64,000 bases of DNA from assembly GCF_013522725.1 (NCBI RefSeq), contig NZ_JAAMRF010000001.1, positions 124,001 to 188,000 on the forward strand. The letters are read 5' to 3'. A model generated the notes under the pieces. That model was not told where the DNA came from and searched no databases. It was given only the letters and a program-made list of their open reading frames with translations. Position numbers and translations under genes: made by a program. The stretch comes from Stutzerimonas azotifigens. GTDB lineage: Bacteria > Pseudomonadota > Gammaproteobacteria > Pseudomonadales > Pseudomonadaceae. The first letter of the stretch is position 1. Each line of letters opens with the position of its first letter. This document shows, one piece after another, positions 20,000 through 29,668 of this stretch.

Positions 20000-20487
20000 G
20001 GCGTGCAGGTACTCATGGCATTTCCTTCGGCGTTGGCCTTCCCTCGGGCGAACTGGCGAATGTGGCCGCTGCTCTTGATGCTGATGGTGTAACCGTTGGT
20101 CGCGTCATCGTCCTGGCAAACGGTGATGTTGGTTGCTGGGGCGGTACCGTTCACGTTGAAGGCGATAGTGGTTCTGTCGGCACTGAGCACGACATTTGGG
20201 GGTGGTTCGACCACTCGCAAGGCGTTTGCAATGTTGTCGCCGCAGTCTTTCTTCAGGCTCCACACCTGATCGTCGATGCACACACTCAGTGTTTCCCGGT
20301 TGGAAACAGCGGTCGCACGGGCGAGCTGCAGCAACGATTGGGTTTCGTTGCTGGCGGACTGGGTCTGATTGTTTTTGACGAATTGGGTAAAGCTGGGAAC
20401 TGCGATCGCGGCGAATATGCCGAGCACGGCTACGACGACCATCAGCTCGATCAGAGTGAAACCCTGGGGTTTCCTCGTGCTGTCCAT
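19996..20487 (-). CDS. fimU: Type IV pilus minor pilin FimU
   Basis: A 163-residue pseudopilin of the GspH/FimT family (PF12019). The leader is MDSTRKPQG, with peptidase site [19 protein letters not shown], and the globular domain has two Cys pairs (LSVCIDDQVWSLKKDCG and ITVCQDD...STC). It is the first gene of the fimU-pilV-pilW-pilX-pilY1-pilE operon. In P. aeruginosa this operon is activated by AlgR; I could not find a convincing AlgR box in the 120 bases upstream. FimU links the priming complex to the major pilin. Confidence 0.9.
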   Translation of the reverse strand: MDSTRKPQGFTLIELMVVVAVLGIFAAIAVPSFTQFVKNNQTQSASNETQSLLQLARATAVSNRETLSVCIDDQVWSLKKDCGDNIANALRVVEPPPNVVLSADRTTIAFNVNGTAPATNITVCQDDDATNGYTISIKSSGHIRQFARGKANAEGNAMSTCTP

Positions 20488-20607
20488 GCGGAACTCCTGA
20501 GATTAGCTGGAGGCGATGATGCGCAAGTGCCACGCCTTTGTCTCTAGAGTGCCAGATGACTGGAGTCTGGGTGGCGATGACCGGTAACCGGGCTGTCGGT
20601 TGTGTGC

Positions 20608-21114
20608 TCAACCGCAAGGTTTGCTGGCCTGCTGGTTCCTTTCCAGGCCCCGGATACGCTTGATCCGGCCCTGTTTGTTGAGGACGAGCTGCCAGGCGAG
20701 CTCGCCCTGCCGATCGCAGAGGTAGAATCGGCCATTGCCCATCTTTGTCGTACCATTGGGATAAAAGCTGATCTTCTTCGACGCGCCTGCCCAGCGCAGC
20801 TGCTGCGGATCATCGATCGCATGGTGACTGATGACCAGCCCGGTCGCGGGCGAGCGGAGTATCCAGCCCCTTTCCCAGGAACTGGTGCAGGTAGTGCCAT
20901 CGACGGTGCCGCAGAGCTCCACGTCGCGATGAGTCGCCACGCTCAAGGCCCGGGCATGGGCGAGCTGCCCTTGCAGCTGGTCGGCGAGGGCTTCGAGCGT
21001 GTTGCGTTGAAGAAAGTGGGAAAAGGCGGGCAGTGCAATGCTGCTCGCGATGCAGAGCAGGCAGACAACGATAAGCAGCTCCGCCAACGACATGCCTGTG
21101 TTGGTTCGTTTCAT
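20608..21114 (-). CDS. fimT: Type IV pilus pseudopilin FimT
   Basis: A 168-residue pseudopilin of the GspH/FimT family. The processing site is G-MSLAELLIVVCLLC, so the first mature residue is Met instead of Phe. The start at 21114 follows aagga. Four cysteines are visible, two of them in ELCGTVDGTTCTS. FimT is separated from fimU by 120 bases and is probably transcribed separately. In other species FimT binds DNA and aids natural transformation, a trait well known in P. stutzeri; the role here is inference. Confidence 0.87.
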   Translation of the reverse strand: MKRTNTGMSLAELLIVVCLLCIASSIALPAFSHFLQRNTLEALADQLQGQLAHARALSVATHRDVELCGTVDGTTCTSSWERGWILRSPATGLVISHHAIDDPQQLRWAGASKKISFYPNGTTKMGNGRFYLCDRQGELAWQLVLNKQGRIKRIRGLERNQQASKPCG

Positions 21115-21209
21115 GACCACGTCCTTGTGGTTTGAATGAGGTTGCCTTTCTCTTTTCGGCCTTTGCTGAAGCCAGGTCAACGCTCGACGGTATATTGAAG
21201 GAGAAGTTT

Positions 21210-22304
21210 GTGACGCAGTTCCTGGTTGTGGGCGGCGGTGTAATCGGGCTGCTCAGCGCGGCGATGTTGGCGCGGGACGGAGCGCAGGTCGTGCTGGTCG
21301 AACGGCAGGGTGTCGGGCAAGAGGCATCGTGGGCGGGCGGAGGAATCGTTTCGCCGCTCTATCCGTGGCGCTACAGCCCGGCGGTGACGGCCCTGGCGCA
21401 TTGGTCGCAGGCGTTCTACCCGGAGCTGGGGCAGCAGTTGCTCGGCCAGACGGGTGTCGATCCTGAGGTGCATGTGACCGGCCTTTACTGGCTGGATCTG
21501 GAAGACGAAGCGCAGGCGCTGGAGTGGTCGCGGCGGGAAGGGCGACCGTTGCAGTCGGTGGAAATCGAGCAGGTCTACCAGGCGGTTCCGCCGTTGGGGC
21601 CGGGTTTCTCCAGCGCCATCCATATGCCGGGGGTGGCCAACGTACGTAATCCCAGACTGACCCGAGCATTGCGCGAGGCGCTGCAGCGGATGCCCAATGT
21701 GCGCCTGGTCGAGAACTGTCCGGTGCATGGTTTCGCCCGCCAGGGGGAGCGGGTTATCGGTGTGGAGACGGCGCAGGGGCAGATGCTGGCTGACCAGGTG
21801 GTGGTCGCGGCCGGTGCCTGGTCCGGCGAGCTGCTGGCCACGCTCGGGCTCGAACTGCCGGTCGAACCGGTCAAGGGGCAGATGATTCTCTTCAAGTGCG
21901 CCGCCGACTTTCTGCCGAGCATGGTGCTGGCCAGGACGCGCTATGCGATCCCGCGACGCGATGGCCATATCCTCGTGGGAAGCACCCTCGAGCATGCCGG
22001 TTTCGACAAGACTCCCACCAATGTCGCGCTGGACAGTCTCAAGGCCAGCTCCATCGAGTTACTGCCTGCGTTGGCCGATGCCGACGTGGTGCGCCACTGG
22101 GCCGGGCTGCGTCCGGGTTCGCCCGAAGGCATTCCTTATATAGGAAGCGTGGACGGTTTCGAGGGGCTGTGGCTCAACTGCGGGCATTACCGCAATGGCC
22201 TGGTGCTGGCGCCGGCGTCCTGCCAGTTGCTGGCCGATCTGATGAGTGGCCGCGCGCCGATCATCGATCCCGCGCCATATGCGCCGAGCGATCGGCTGGG
22301 TTGA
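21210..22304 (+). CDS. thiO: FAD-dependent glycine oxidase / D-amino acid oxidase family
   Basis: A 364-residue flavoenzyme that most likely oxidises glycine to iminoglycine for thiazole synthesis in the thiamine pathway. The FAD-binding motif is FLVVGGGVIGLLSAAMLARDG at the N-terminus, and the DAO C-terminal signature is RHWAGLRPGSPEGIPYIG then CGHYRNGLVLAP. The start is GTG (21210) behind the strong site aaggaga. It is divergent from fimT, the position of PA4548 in P. aeruginosa. Thiazole synthase is not nearby, so another D-amino acid substrate cannot be excluded. Confidence 0.85.
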   Translation: MTQFLVVGGGVIGLLSAAMLARDGAQVVLVERQGVGQEASWAGGGIVSPLYPWRYSPAVTALAHWSQAFYPELGQQLLGQTGVDPEVHVTGLYWLDLEDEAQALEWSRREGRPLQSVEIEQVYQAVPPLGPGFSSAIHMPGVANVRNPRLTRALREALQRMPNVRLVENCPVHGFARQGERVIGVETAQGQMLADQVVVAAGAWSGELLATLGLELPVEPVKGQMILFKCAADFLPSMVLARTRYAIPRRDGHILVGSTLEHAGFDKTPTNVALDSLKASSIELLPALADADVVRHWAGLRPGSPEGIPYIGSVDGFEGLWLNCGHYRNGLVLAPASCQLLADLMSGRAPIIDPAPYAPSDRLG

Positions 22305-22419
22305 GGGGAGCGATGACCAGGGGCGCGGGGATTAGCATCGACACACTTTGCTGATACATTGCCGCCCCTTCGGGCCCGCGATGCCGGGCCGACTCACCAT
22401 TCTGTTCGATGAGGTCTTC

Positions 22420-22791
22420 GTGGCGAAGAAAACCACCTCGTTCGCAGCCCTGGGCGGCCTGGTGTACTCCACCGATGGCGGCAAGCATTGCCCCGACTGT
22501 AGCAAGCCGCAGGCCGAATGCATCTGTGGCCAGAACGTCATTCCCGCAGGCGATGGGATTGCGCGCGTGCGGCGCGAAACCAAGGGGCGCGGTGGAAAAA
22601 CCGTCACCACCGTTACAGGCGTACCGCTGGCCGAGGCCGAACTCAAGGAATTGGCGACCGCACTCAAGCGTCGTTGTGGCACCGGTGGTTCGCTCAAGGA
22701 CGGGGTGATCGAGATCCAGGGCGACCACGTCCAGTTGCTGCTCGATGAACTGCTCAAGCGTGGCTTCAAGGCGAAGAAGTCCGGCGGTTGA
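22420..22791 (+). CDS. yciH: SUI1/eIF1-like translation factor
   Basis: A 123-residue homologue of eukaryotic eIF1 (SUI1 family, E. coli YciH). The N-terminal part has a zinc-ribbon-like set of cysteines ([14 protein letters not shown]), and the SUI1 core has [17 protein letters not shown] and [19 protein letters not shown]. The start is GTG (22420), V-A-K-K, with gatgagg upstream. It probably acts in initiation fidelity or stress translation. speA follows 124 bases later, the PA4840-PA4839 order in P. aeruginosa. Confidence 0.92.
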   Translation: MAKKTTSFAALGGLVYSTDGGKHCPDCSKPQAECICGQNVIPAGDGIARVRRETKGRGGKTVTTVTGVPLAEAELKELATALKRRCGTGGSLKDGVIEIQGDHVQLLLDELLKRGFKAKKSGG

Positions 22792-22915
22792 TGGCGGGGC
22801 CGCGCGACCCGCGTTTCCCGAAACGATTTTCCCGGGCCCCGGCCTGTCCAAACCCGATATGCCGGCCGCGCGATCAGCGTCGCGGCTGGACGAATGCATT
22901 TTTCAGGAGGCTTCG

Positions 22916-24829
22916 ATGCCCGTACGACGCACACGCAAAGACGATGGCAGCCAGTGGACCGCAGCCGACAGCCGCAGTGTTTACGGTATCCGCCACTGGG
23001 GCGCCGGCTACTTCTCGATCAATGACGAGGGCCAGGTCGAGGTCCGTCCGCAGGGGCCGGACGGCGCGCCGGTGGAGTTCACCGGGCTGATCGAGCAACT
23101 GCGCGAAGCCGGCCTCACGCTGCCACTGCTGGTGCGTTTCCCTGACATCCTGCAGGACCGCGTGCGGCGGCTGACCGGTGCCTTCGACGCCAACATCGAG
23201 CGTCTCGAATACCAGAGTCGCTACACCGCGCTGTATCCGATCAAGGTTAATCAGCAGGAAGCGGTGATCGAGAACATCATCGCCACCCAGAACGTCTCCA
23301 TCGGACTGGAAGCCGGCTCCAAGCCGGAGCTGATGGCGGTGCTGGCGCTGGCGCCCAAGGGCGGCACCATCGTCTGCAACGGCTACAAAGATCGCGAGTT
23401 CATCCGCCTGGCGCTGATGGGCCAGAAGCTTGGCCACAACGTCTTCATCGTCATCGAGAAGATGTCCGAGGTGGGCCTGGTGATCGAGGAGGCCGCCGAA
23501 CTCAAGCTGGTGCCGCAGGTGGGACTGCGCGTGCGGCTGTCGTCGCTGGCCTCGAGCAAGTGGGCCGACACCGGTGGTGAAAAGTCCAAGTTCGGCCTTT
23601 CCGCCGCGCAGCTGCTGACCGTCATCGAGCGCTTCCGCGAGGCCGGCATCGACCAGGGCGTACGCCTGCTGCACTTCCACATGGGTTCGCAGATCGCGAA
23701 CCTCGCCGACTACCGCGATGGGTTCCGCGAAGCCATCCGCTACTACGCCGAGCTGCGAGCGCTGGGGTTGCCGGTCGACCACATCGACGTTGGCGGCGGC
23801 CTGGGCGTCGACTACGACGGCACCCATTCGCGCAATGCCAGCTCGATCAACTACGACATCGACGAGTACGCCGGTACCGTGGTTGGCATGCTCAAGGAAT
23901 TCTGCGACCGCCAGGAGCTGCCGCACCCGCACATTTTCTCCGAAAGTGGCCGGGCGATGACCGCCCACCATGCGGTGCTGGTGATGCAGGTGACCGACTT
24001 CGAGCGCCACAACGACGAGGCGCCAACCATTGACAACTACGACGAGTTGCCGGAGATCGTGCAGTCGCTGGCCGATCTGCTCGGGCCGACGGATCCGGAG
24101 ATGGTCACCGAAACCTACTGGCGCGCGACCCACTACATGAGCGAGGCCGCCGCACAGTACGCCGCCGGCAAGCTGACTCTGGCGCAGAAGGCGCTGGCCG
24201 AGCAGAGCTACTTTGCCATCTGCCGTCGCCTGTACAACCAGCTCAAGGCCCGTCAGCGCTCGCACCGCGCCGTGCTCGACGAACTCAACGACAAGCTGGC
24301 CGACAAGTACATCTGCAATTTCTCGGTCTTCCAGAGCCTGCCCGACACCTGGGCGATCGACCAGATTCTGCCGATCGTGCCGCTGCAGCGTCTGAACGAG
24401 GAGCCGGTGCGCCGCGCCGTGTTGCAGGACCTGACCTGCGACTCGGATGGCAAGATCAAGCACTACGTGGACGAGCAGAGCATCGAGAGCAGCATGCCGG
24501 TGCATGAAATTCAGGCCGGTGAGGAGTATTTCCTCGGCGTCTTCCTGGTCGGCGCCTACCAGGAAATTCTCGGCGACATGCACAATCTGTTCGGCGATAC
24601 CGACTCGGTGAACGTCTACCAGCGCGAGGACGGCAGCTTCTACCACGCCGGCATCGAGACCCACGACACCATCGAGGACATGCTGCGCTATGTGCACCTC
24701 TCGCCCGAGGAGCTGATGACCTACTACCGCGACAAGGTGGCCGGGGCCAAGCTCAGCGCCAAGGAGCGGACCCAGTACATCGATGCGCTGCGTCTGGGGC
24801 TGACCCGCTCGTCCTACCTCACGCCCTGA
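22916..24829 (+). CDS. speA: Biosynthetic arginine decarboxylase
   Basis: A PLP enzyme of the alanine-racemase fold that converts arginine to agmatine, the first step of the agmatine route to putrescine. It has 637 aa, the usual SpeA length. The PLP lysine is in [12 protein letters not shown] (about residue 108); other motifs are [27 protein letters not shown] and the C-terminal [11 protein letters not shown] plus GDTDSVNVY. The start [11 protein letters not shown] is behind aggagg. A second putrescine route, ornithine decarboxylase SpeC, is encoded at 50 kb. Confidence 0.97.
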   Translation: MPVRRTRKDDGSQWTAADSRSVYGIRHWGAGYFSINDEGQVEVRPQGPDGAPVEFTGLIEQLREAGLTLPLLVRFPDILQDRVRRLTGAFDANIERLEYQSRYTALYPIKVNQQEAVIENIIATQNVSIGLEAGSKPELMAVLALAPKGGTIVCNGYKDREFIRLALMGQKLGHNVFIVIEKMSEVGLVIEEAAELKLVPQVGLRVRLSSLASSKWADTGGEKSKFGLSAAQLLTVIERFREAGIDQGVRLLHFHMGSQIANLADYRDGFREAIRYYAELRALGLPVDHIDVGGGLGVDYDGTHSRNASSINYDIDEYAGTVVGMLKEFCDRQELPHPHIFSESGRAMTAHHAVLVMQVTDFERHNDEAPTIDNYDELPEIVQSLADLLGPTDPEMVTETYWRATHYMSEAAAQYAAGKLTLAQKALAEQSYFAICRRLYNQLKARQRSHRAVLDELNDKLADKYICNFSVFQSLPDTWAIDQILPIVPLQRLNEEPVRRAVLQDLTCDSDGKIKHYVDEQSIESSMPVHEIQAGEEYFLGVFLVGAYQEILGDMHNLFGDTDSVNVYQREDGSFYHAGIETHDTIEDMLRYVHLSPEELMTYYRDKVAGAKLSAKERTQYIDALRLGLTRSSYLTP

Positions 24830-24836
24830 GTGTCGC

Positions 24837-25292
24837 TCAGGTGATCACACCGAAGCCGCGCGCCATCAGCGCCGCGGCCAGCGGTATCAGTAGCAACAGC
24901 AGCAGCTCCAGGCGGATCACCCAGGTCACCCAGTAGCCCGTCTGCGGGCTGACCTGCGGGACCTGGCCGGCCTTGAGCGCATTGCGCCAGTTGAGAAAGG
25001 TCAGGGTCGGGTAGATCGACAGCAGCGAGACCAGCAGAAACAGTCCGATCTTGGCGTGGAAGGCGCTGTTACTCAGGTAGTAGCCCAGGCCTTTGCCAAA
25101 CCACATGACCCGGCTGATGCCGGTCACCAGCACCACCCCGGCGGTCACGCCGAAAGCGATGTCGATGCGGAACAGACTGCGCGCCCGTTCCAGGGTCAGC
25201 GGCAGGCGAAACAGTTGGTGCTCGAGTGTGAGCAGGGCGAAAAGCACGAAGATGGCGATGAAGTGCAGGTAGGCGGCGATCGCGTACGCCAT
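24837..25292 (-). CDS. DUF2214 family inner-membrane protein
   Basis: A 151-residue protein with four predicted membrane segments (about 5-25, 45-65, 80-100 and 128-148). The pattern AYLHFIAIFVLFALLTLEHQLF followed by RIDIAFGVTAGVVLVTGISR and FHAKIGLFL matches the DUF2214 family. Histidine residues in the helices recall cytochrome-like membrane proteins, but no heme motif is proven. The start lies 1 base after the stop of the MATE gene, so the two are probably cotranscribed. Function unknown. Confidence 0.8.
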   Translation of the reverse strand: MAYAIAAYLHFIAIFVLFALLTLEHQLFRLPLTLERARSLFRIDIAFGVTAGVVLVTGISRVMWFGKGLGYYLSNSAFHAKIGLFLLVSLLSIYPTLTFLNWRNALKAGQVPQVSPQTGYWVTWVIRLELLLLLLIPLAAALMARGFGVIT

Positions 25293-25293
25293 G

Positions 25294-26664
25294 TCAGGAT
25301 CCTTTCGGTTCGGCGTGTGGTTGTTGGTGCGCAAGGGTAAACCAGCCGTCATCGCGCTGCAGCTTCCAGGCGAGTCTTCCCAGGCATAGCGCGCGCAGCA
25401 GCATGAAGGCGAGAAACGCCAACCACAGTCCGTGATTGCCGAGCCCCTGGAGCATCCAGCCGAGCGGCAGGGCGATCGCGACCGCCAGCAGCATGCTGTC
25501 GCGCATCTCGCGCGCCCGTGTCGCACCAATGAACAACCCGTCGAGCAGATAGCTCCATACCGCCACCAGTGGCAGTGCAGCCAGATAAGGCAGGTAGGCG
25601 ATGGCCTGCTCGCGTACCTGGGGAATGTCGGTCTGCAACTGGACGAAGAGAGTACCGCCGAGCAGGAAGAACAGGCCGAAGCCGAGGCTCGCCAGCAGCG
25701 ACCAGCCGCCGGCGACGGTCATCACGCGCACCAGTTCGCGGCGGTCACGCGCGCCGATGGCCCTGCCGGCGAGGGCCTCGACGGCATGAGCCAGGCCGTC
25801 GAGCGCATGGGCGGTGAGCATCAGCCCGTTGAGCAGAAGCGCGTTGGCGGCGACCGTGGCATCGCCCAGGCGGGTCCCCTGGGTGGTAACCAGAAAGAAC
25901 ACCAATTGCAGCGCCAGGGAGCGGATGAAGATGTCGCGGTTGACCGCCAGCAGCGGCCGCCAGTTGCGCCACAGGCCCAGCGCGCGGGCATTCAGCCTGC
26001 CGGGATGGCGCGCCAATGCCTTGGGTGCCAGCGCCAGGCCGACCAGCACACCGGCCCATTCGGCCAATACCGAGGCCCGCGCGGCACCGGCGACGTCCCA
26101 CTCCAGGCCCAGCACGAACCAGAGGTCCAGCGCCACATTGGTGAGATTGGCGATGAGCAGGATCGCCAGCGGGGCGCGGGCATTCTGCGCGCCGAGGAAC
26201 CAACCGATCAGCGCATAGCTGGCGAGCGCCGCCGGCAGGCCGAACAACCGGGTGTGGAAGTACTCGCGGGTCAGTGCGTCGAGCTCGGCCGAAGGTTGCA
26301 TCAGTTGCAACGCCAGCCCGCTGAGCGGCACGGCGGCCAGGCCTAACAACAGCGCAAAGCCGAGCGCCAGCAGCAGCCCCTGCAGAAGGACCTGCCGGAG
26401 TGCGCCGCCATCGCCGCGACCGACCGCCTGTGCGGCGAAGCCGGTGGTGCCCATGCGCAGGAAACCCAGCACCCAGACCAGAAGCGTATAGAGGCTACCG
26501 CCTACCGCTACCGCCGCCAGTTGGTGGGCGTGGGGTAGATGTCCGATCACGGCGGTGTCGACAAGCGTCACCAGCGGCACTGACAGGTTGGACAGGATCA
26601 TCGGCGCGGCCAGCGCCCAGACCCGGCGATGGGTAGGACGATGGCGCCAGGCGGTCATCGGCAT
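25294..26664 (-). CDS. dinF: MATE family efflux transporter (DinF-like)
   Basis: A 456-residue multidrug/organic cation antiporter with about 12 membrane segments, of the DinF branch of the MATE family. The N-terminal RRVWALAAPMILSNLSVPLVTLVDTAVIGHL and the FLRMGTTGFAAQAVGRGDG loop are characteristic. A second half-repeat starts near AVNRDIFIRSLALQLVFF. In E. coli dinF follows lexA and is SOS-controlled; no lexA gene or clear SOS box was seen here, so the symbol denotes the family only. An internal ATG two codons on could also start it. Confidence 0.85.
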   Translation of the reverse strand: MPMTAWRHRPTHRRVWALAAPMILSNLSVPLVTLVDTAVIGHLPHAHQLAAVAVGGSLYTLLVWVLGFLRMGTTGFAAQAVGRGDGGALRQVLLQGLLLALGFALLLGLAAVPLSGLALQLMQPSAELDALTREYFHTRLFGLPAALASYALIGWFLGAQNARAPLAILLIANLTNVALDLWFVLGLEWDVAGAARASVLAEWAGVLVGLALAPKALARHPGRLNARALGLWRNWRPLLAVNRDIFIRSLALQLVFFLVTTQGTRLGDATVAANALLLNGLMLTAHALDGLAHAVEALAGRAIGARDRRELVRVMTVAGGWSLLASLGFGLFFLLGGTLFVQLQTDIPQVREQAIAYLPYLAALPLVAVWSYLLDGLFIGATRAREMRDSMLLAVAIALPLGWMLQGLGNHGLWLAFLAFMLLRALCLGRLAWKLQRDDGWFTLAHQQPHAEPKGS

Positions 26665-26727
26665 GGGGAGGGCTGGCGTGATTGGGAGGCTGCATGATAC
26701 GGCGGGACGACCGACAGGTCTGCCGTG

Positions 26728-27018
26728 TCAGTGAATGATCCAGCTCAGCAGCCATAGCCCGAGGATCAGCCAGATGACGCCGGCGACGATCGAGCGGCGG
26801 AGGAAGGCCCGGATGGCAGCCACGAGCAGCAGCAGGCCGATCACCAGCGCGCCGAGGCTGATCACCGACTGGTCCATGCCCAGCGCTTCGGACAGGCCGC
26901 GAAGAAAGTTGTGGCCGGCGATGGCGAACAGGCTGAAGAACCATTCGAGCCCGTCGACGATATAGCGAATTACCGTACCCAGCGCCTGGCCGAGCCAGCC
27001 GAAGAAATCTACCTGCAT
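26728..27018 (-). CDS. Small inner-membrane protein of unknown function
   Basis: A 96-residue protein with an amphipathic N-terminus (FFGWLGQALGTVIRYIVDGLEWFFSLF) and two strong membrane helices (LGALVIGLLLLVAAIRAFL and SIVAGVIWLILGLWLLSWI). The start at 27018 has a good ribosome site (gggagcg). It stands alone between the MATE gene and the divergent subtilase gene. I do not recognise a named family. The position would correspond to small conserved Pseudomonas membrane proteins. Confidence 0.65.
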   Translation of the reverse strand: MQVDFFGWLGQALGTVIRYIVDGLEWFFSLFAIAGHNFLRGLSEALGMDQSVISLGALVIGLLLLVAAIRAFLRRSIVAGVIWLILGLWLLSWIIH

Positions 27019-27251
27019 GTTTCGCTCCCTTGAGTCGAGGTGCCGCGCCGTCTTCCAAGCACGGCGCCTCACTTGGGCTGCGGCGATGGTCGGGGAGTTC
27101 CGTAAGCCCGGGCCGGACTGGCTATCCAGAGGCTTTGCCTTTCGTCGGTGCGCTCGGGTGCGGGTGATCGGAGTCGCTAAGATCCTGAAACCTTTTGTAG
27201 TAAATGCCGCCGCAGCGGCGGTCCTCAATCGTTGTTCCCGAGGTAGAGATA

Positions 27252-28640
27252 ATGATCGAACGGCGTATGGGGTTGGCCCTGGTGGGGCTGTTGGGGTTGG
27301 GGTGTGGGGATCTGATGGCGCGTCCCTCTGTGGAATCCATCGAGACATCGTTACGTTCGGGGCGCCCTCACGTTGCCGGCGAGCTGATCGTGCAGTTTCG
27401 CGCCGAGGCCACCGAACAGGACAAGAGCGCTGCCTATTCGCGGCATGCCGCCTCGCCTGCAAGACGCTTGGCGAACAAGCGCGAGCGCCGCGACGGCAGG
27501 GGCGATCTGGTAAAGGTGCGCCTGGCCGGCAAGCGACTCGACAGGGCGACTATCGCCGGTTTCCTGAGCGACCCCGCGGTCGAATACGTCGAACCCAACT
27601 GGGTCTACCGCACCCAGCGGAGTAATCCCAACGATCCGGGCCTGCAGTGGATGTGGGGACTGGAGGGGCCGACTACCTCGCCCGCGCACCCCTACGGTTC
27701 CGGTGCCTTGGCGGCCTGGAATGCGTCGGCACTCTGCTCGAACCAAGTGCATGTAGGGGTGATCGACGAAGGGGTGATGGTCAACCACCCCGACCTGCGT
27801 GCCAATGTCTGGGTCAACCCGGGCGAAGGCAGCAGGCCCGACGGTCAGGACAATGATCGCAACGGCTTCGTAGACGACGTTCACGGCTGGGATTTCGATG
27901 CCAACGACGCCTCGGTATTCGATGGCGTGCAGGACGATCACGGCACCCATGTGGCCGGGACCATCGCCGCGGTTACCAACAATGGCATCGGGGTGGCCGG
28001 CGTATGCCCGACCGCCAGGCTGATCACCGCCAAGTTCCTCGGCGCTGACGGAGGCACCACGGCCGGCGCCATCGCGGCGGTGAACTACCTCACCACCCTC
28101 AAGCGCGAGAAGCGCATCGCACTGGTCGCGACCAACAACTCCTGGGGCGGCGGCGGTTATTCCCAGGCGCTGGCCGATGCCATCCAGGCTGCGGGCGATG
28201 CCGGCATTCTGTTCATCGCTGCGGCCGGCAACGACGGCCTCGATATCGACCGGTTCCCCAGCTACCCGGCCAGCTACGCCCTGCCCAACGTCATCACCGT
28301 GGCGGCGCATGGACCGAGCGGCGCCCGGGCCGACTTTTCCAACTATGGCGCCAACAGCGTGCATATCTCGGCGCCTGGTGTGGACATCATCTCGACCGCG
28401 CCGCTGACGGCTACCGAAGGCGGGTATGCGTACTACAGCGGCAGTTCGATGGCGGCCCCGCACGTGGCGGGGGCCGCAGCGCTGTATGCTTCGCTCAATC
28501 CCTGTGCCAGCGCGACGCAGATTCGCGACGCCCTGCTGCGTCATGCGGTACGCGACCCGCAGTTGATCGGTTCGGTGCAGCAAGGACGGCGCCTGGATGT
28601 CTCTGGGTTCCGCCGCGAGCTGGCGTGCGGCGCACCCTGA
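27252..28640 (+). CDS. Secreted subtilisin-like serine protease (S8)
   Basis: A 462-residue exported protease. It has an N-terminal signal peptide (residues 1-23), an I9-type propeptide (about 40-120: GELIVQF... VKVRL... PAVEYVEPNWVYR), then the S8 catalytic domain. Catalytic residues read as Asp172 (VIDEG, where most subtilases have D-T-G or D-S-G), His230 (DDHGTHVAG), oxyanion Asn327 (AAAGND) and Ser399 (GSSMAAPH; most have GTSMAAPH). The DGQDNDRNGFVDDVHGWDF stretch is a likely calcium site. The TTG/ATG region upstream is open, but MIERRMG has the better ribosome site (gaggtagaga). There is no C-terminal secretion domain, so it may stay periplasmic or leave by the type II system. Confidence 0.88.
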   Translation: MIERRMGLALVGLLGLGCGDLMARPSVESIETSLRSGRPHVAGELIVQFRAEATEQDKSAAYSRHAASPARRLANKRERRDGRGDLVKVRLAGKRLDRATIAGFLSDPAVEYVEPNWVYRTQRSNPNDPGLQWMWGLEGPTTSPAHPYGSGALAAWNASALCSNQVHVGVIDEGVMVNHPDLRANVWVNPGEGSRPDGQDNDRNGFVDDVHGWDFDANDASVFDGVQDDHGTHVAGTIAAVTNNGIGVAGVCPTARLITAKFLGADGGTTAGAIAAVNYLTTLKREKRIALVATNNSWGGGGYSQALADAIQAAGDAGILFIAAAGNDGLDIDRFPSYPASYALPNVITVAAHGPSGARADFSNYGANSVHISAPGVDIISTAPLTATEGGYAYYSGSSMAAPHVAGAAALYASLNPCASATQIRDALLRHAVRDPQLIGSVQQGRRLDVSGFRRELACGAP

Positions 28641-28729
28641 TGGTATTGCGATAAATGTCGTGCTGGTCGCCAGGCTGACACATTGGCGGGGTAGACTCCG
28701 GCCCACTCCTTCATCAAGCCGAGTCTGCG

Positions 28730-29656
28730 ATGATCGCCACTATGAAAGCGTGGTTCGCCACGCGCCCCGTCGCGCGCCCCTGGCGCTGGTTGTTCGGTGC
28801 CTGCGGGCTACTGGCCCTGTATCAGGTGCATCTGGATGATCATCTCTATCATGCGCTGAAGTCAGCGTGGCGCCAGGAGGCGCTGGCCCCCGCCGGCATG
28901 GCGCTGGATACCTATCAGGTACGGGTGGAGGCACGGCCGGTCGCGCAGGTGCAGGACAATCTCTCCGGGCTGGCCTTCGATGAAGATCGCGACCAGCTCT
29001 GGGCGGTCGTCAACAACCCCGAGACGTTGCTCGCCCTGAGCCGGGATGGCCATGTGCTCGGCCAGTATCCCCTGAGCGGCTTCATCGACGTGGAGGGGGT
29101 CGCCTACCTGGGCGACGACTTGCTGGTGGTGCTCGAGGAACGCGGCCAAGCCATGCACATACTGCCGGTGCCCACCAGTCCCGGGCCGATCCATCGGCAC
29201 CAGTCACGCAGCCTGACCTTGGCACTCGGCGAAGGCGATAACGCGGGCTTCGAAGGCGTCGACTATGATCGCGCCGGCGACCGGCTTTTTGTGGTCAAGG
29301 AAAAGGCGCCGATGAAGCTCTATGAGATCCGCGGGCTCAAGGCGAGCCTGAGCGGCGCTCTGGACATCGAAGTGATCGATCGGGCGTCCTGGCTGGACGA
29401 CCAGTTGCCAGTCAGCGATCTGTCGTCAGTGCATTACGATGCGAGCAGTGGCCACCTGGCGCTGCTCAGCGACGAGTCGCAAATCATCGTCGAGCTGGAC
29501 GGCGAGGGCCGGATGGTAAGTTCGCGGCCTCTCTGGAGCGGTTTCGCCGGTCTGGAACGCGGCGTGCCGCAAGCCGAAGGGATGACCTTCGACGAACGTG
29601 GCGACCTCTATTTGGTCAGTGAGCCGAACCTGTTCTACGTCTTTTCGCGGCAGTGA
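28730..29656 (+). CDS. SdiA-regulated (YjiK-like) beta-propeller protein
   Basis: A 308-residue protein of the SdiA-regulated family (PF06977, E. coli YjiK). An N-terminal membrane anchor (about residues 18-32) is followed by a periplasmic propeller with NLSGLAFDEDRDQLWAVVNNP, GFIDVEGVAYLGDD, GFEGVDYDRAGDRLFVVKEK and a C-terminal QAEGMTFDERGDLYLVSEPN. The repeated Glu-Gly and Asp motifs in these blades are typical of calcium- or sugar-binding propellers. Function unknown. A second ATG (28742) is a possible start. Confidence 0.82.
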   Translation: MIATMKAWFATRPVARPWRWLFGACGLLALYQVHLDDHLYHALKSAWRQEALAPAGMALDTYQVRVEARPVAQVQDNLSGLAFDEDRDQLWAVVNNPETLLALSRDGHVLGQYPLSGFIDVEGVAYLGDDLLVVLEERGQAMHILPVPTSPGPIHRHQSRSLTLALGEGDNAGFEGVDYDRAGDRLFVVKEKAPMKLYEIRGLKASLSGALDIEVIDRASWLDDQLPVSDLSSVHYDASSGHLALLSDESQIIVELDGEGRMVSSRPLWSGFAGLERGVPQAEGMTFDERGDLYLVSEPNLFYVFSRQ

Positions 29657-29668
29657 CGGCAGGCCGGC

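Noticed and set aside
20488..20607. Sigma-54 or AlgR site upstream of fimU
   Set aside because: A TGGCAC stretch occurs, but the spacing to a TTGC element does not fit -24/-12, and no AlgR consensus was found.
22874..24697. 607-codon open frame on the minus strand opposite speA, and similar long antisense frames opposite fruB, gcd, prfC and fruA
   Set aside because: GC-rich third positions in the real genes leave long open frames on the other strand. These lack ribosome sites and recognisable domains, and their composition is that of a shadow frame.
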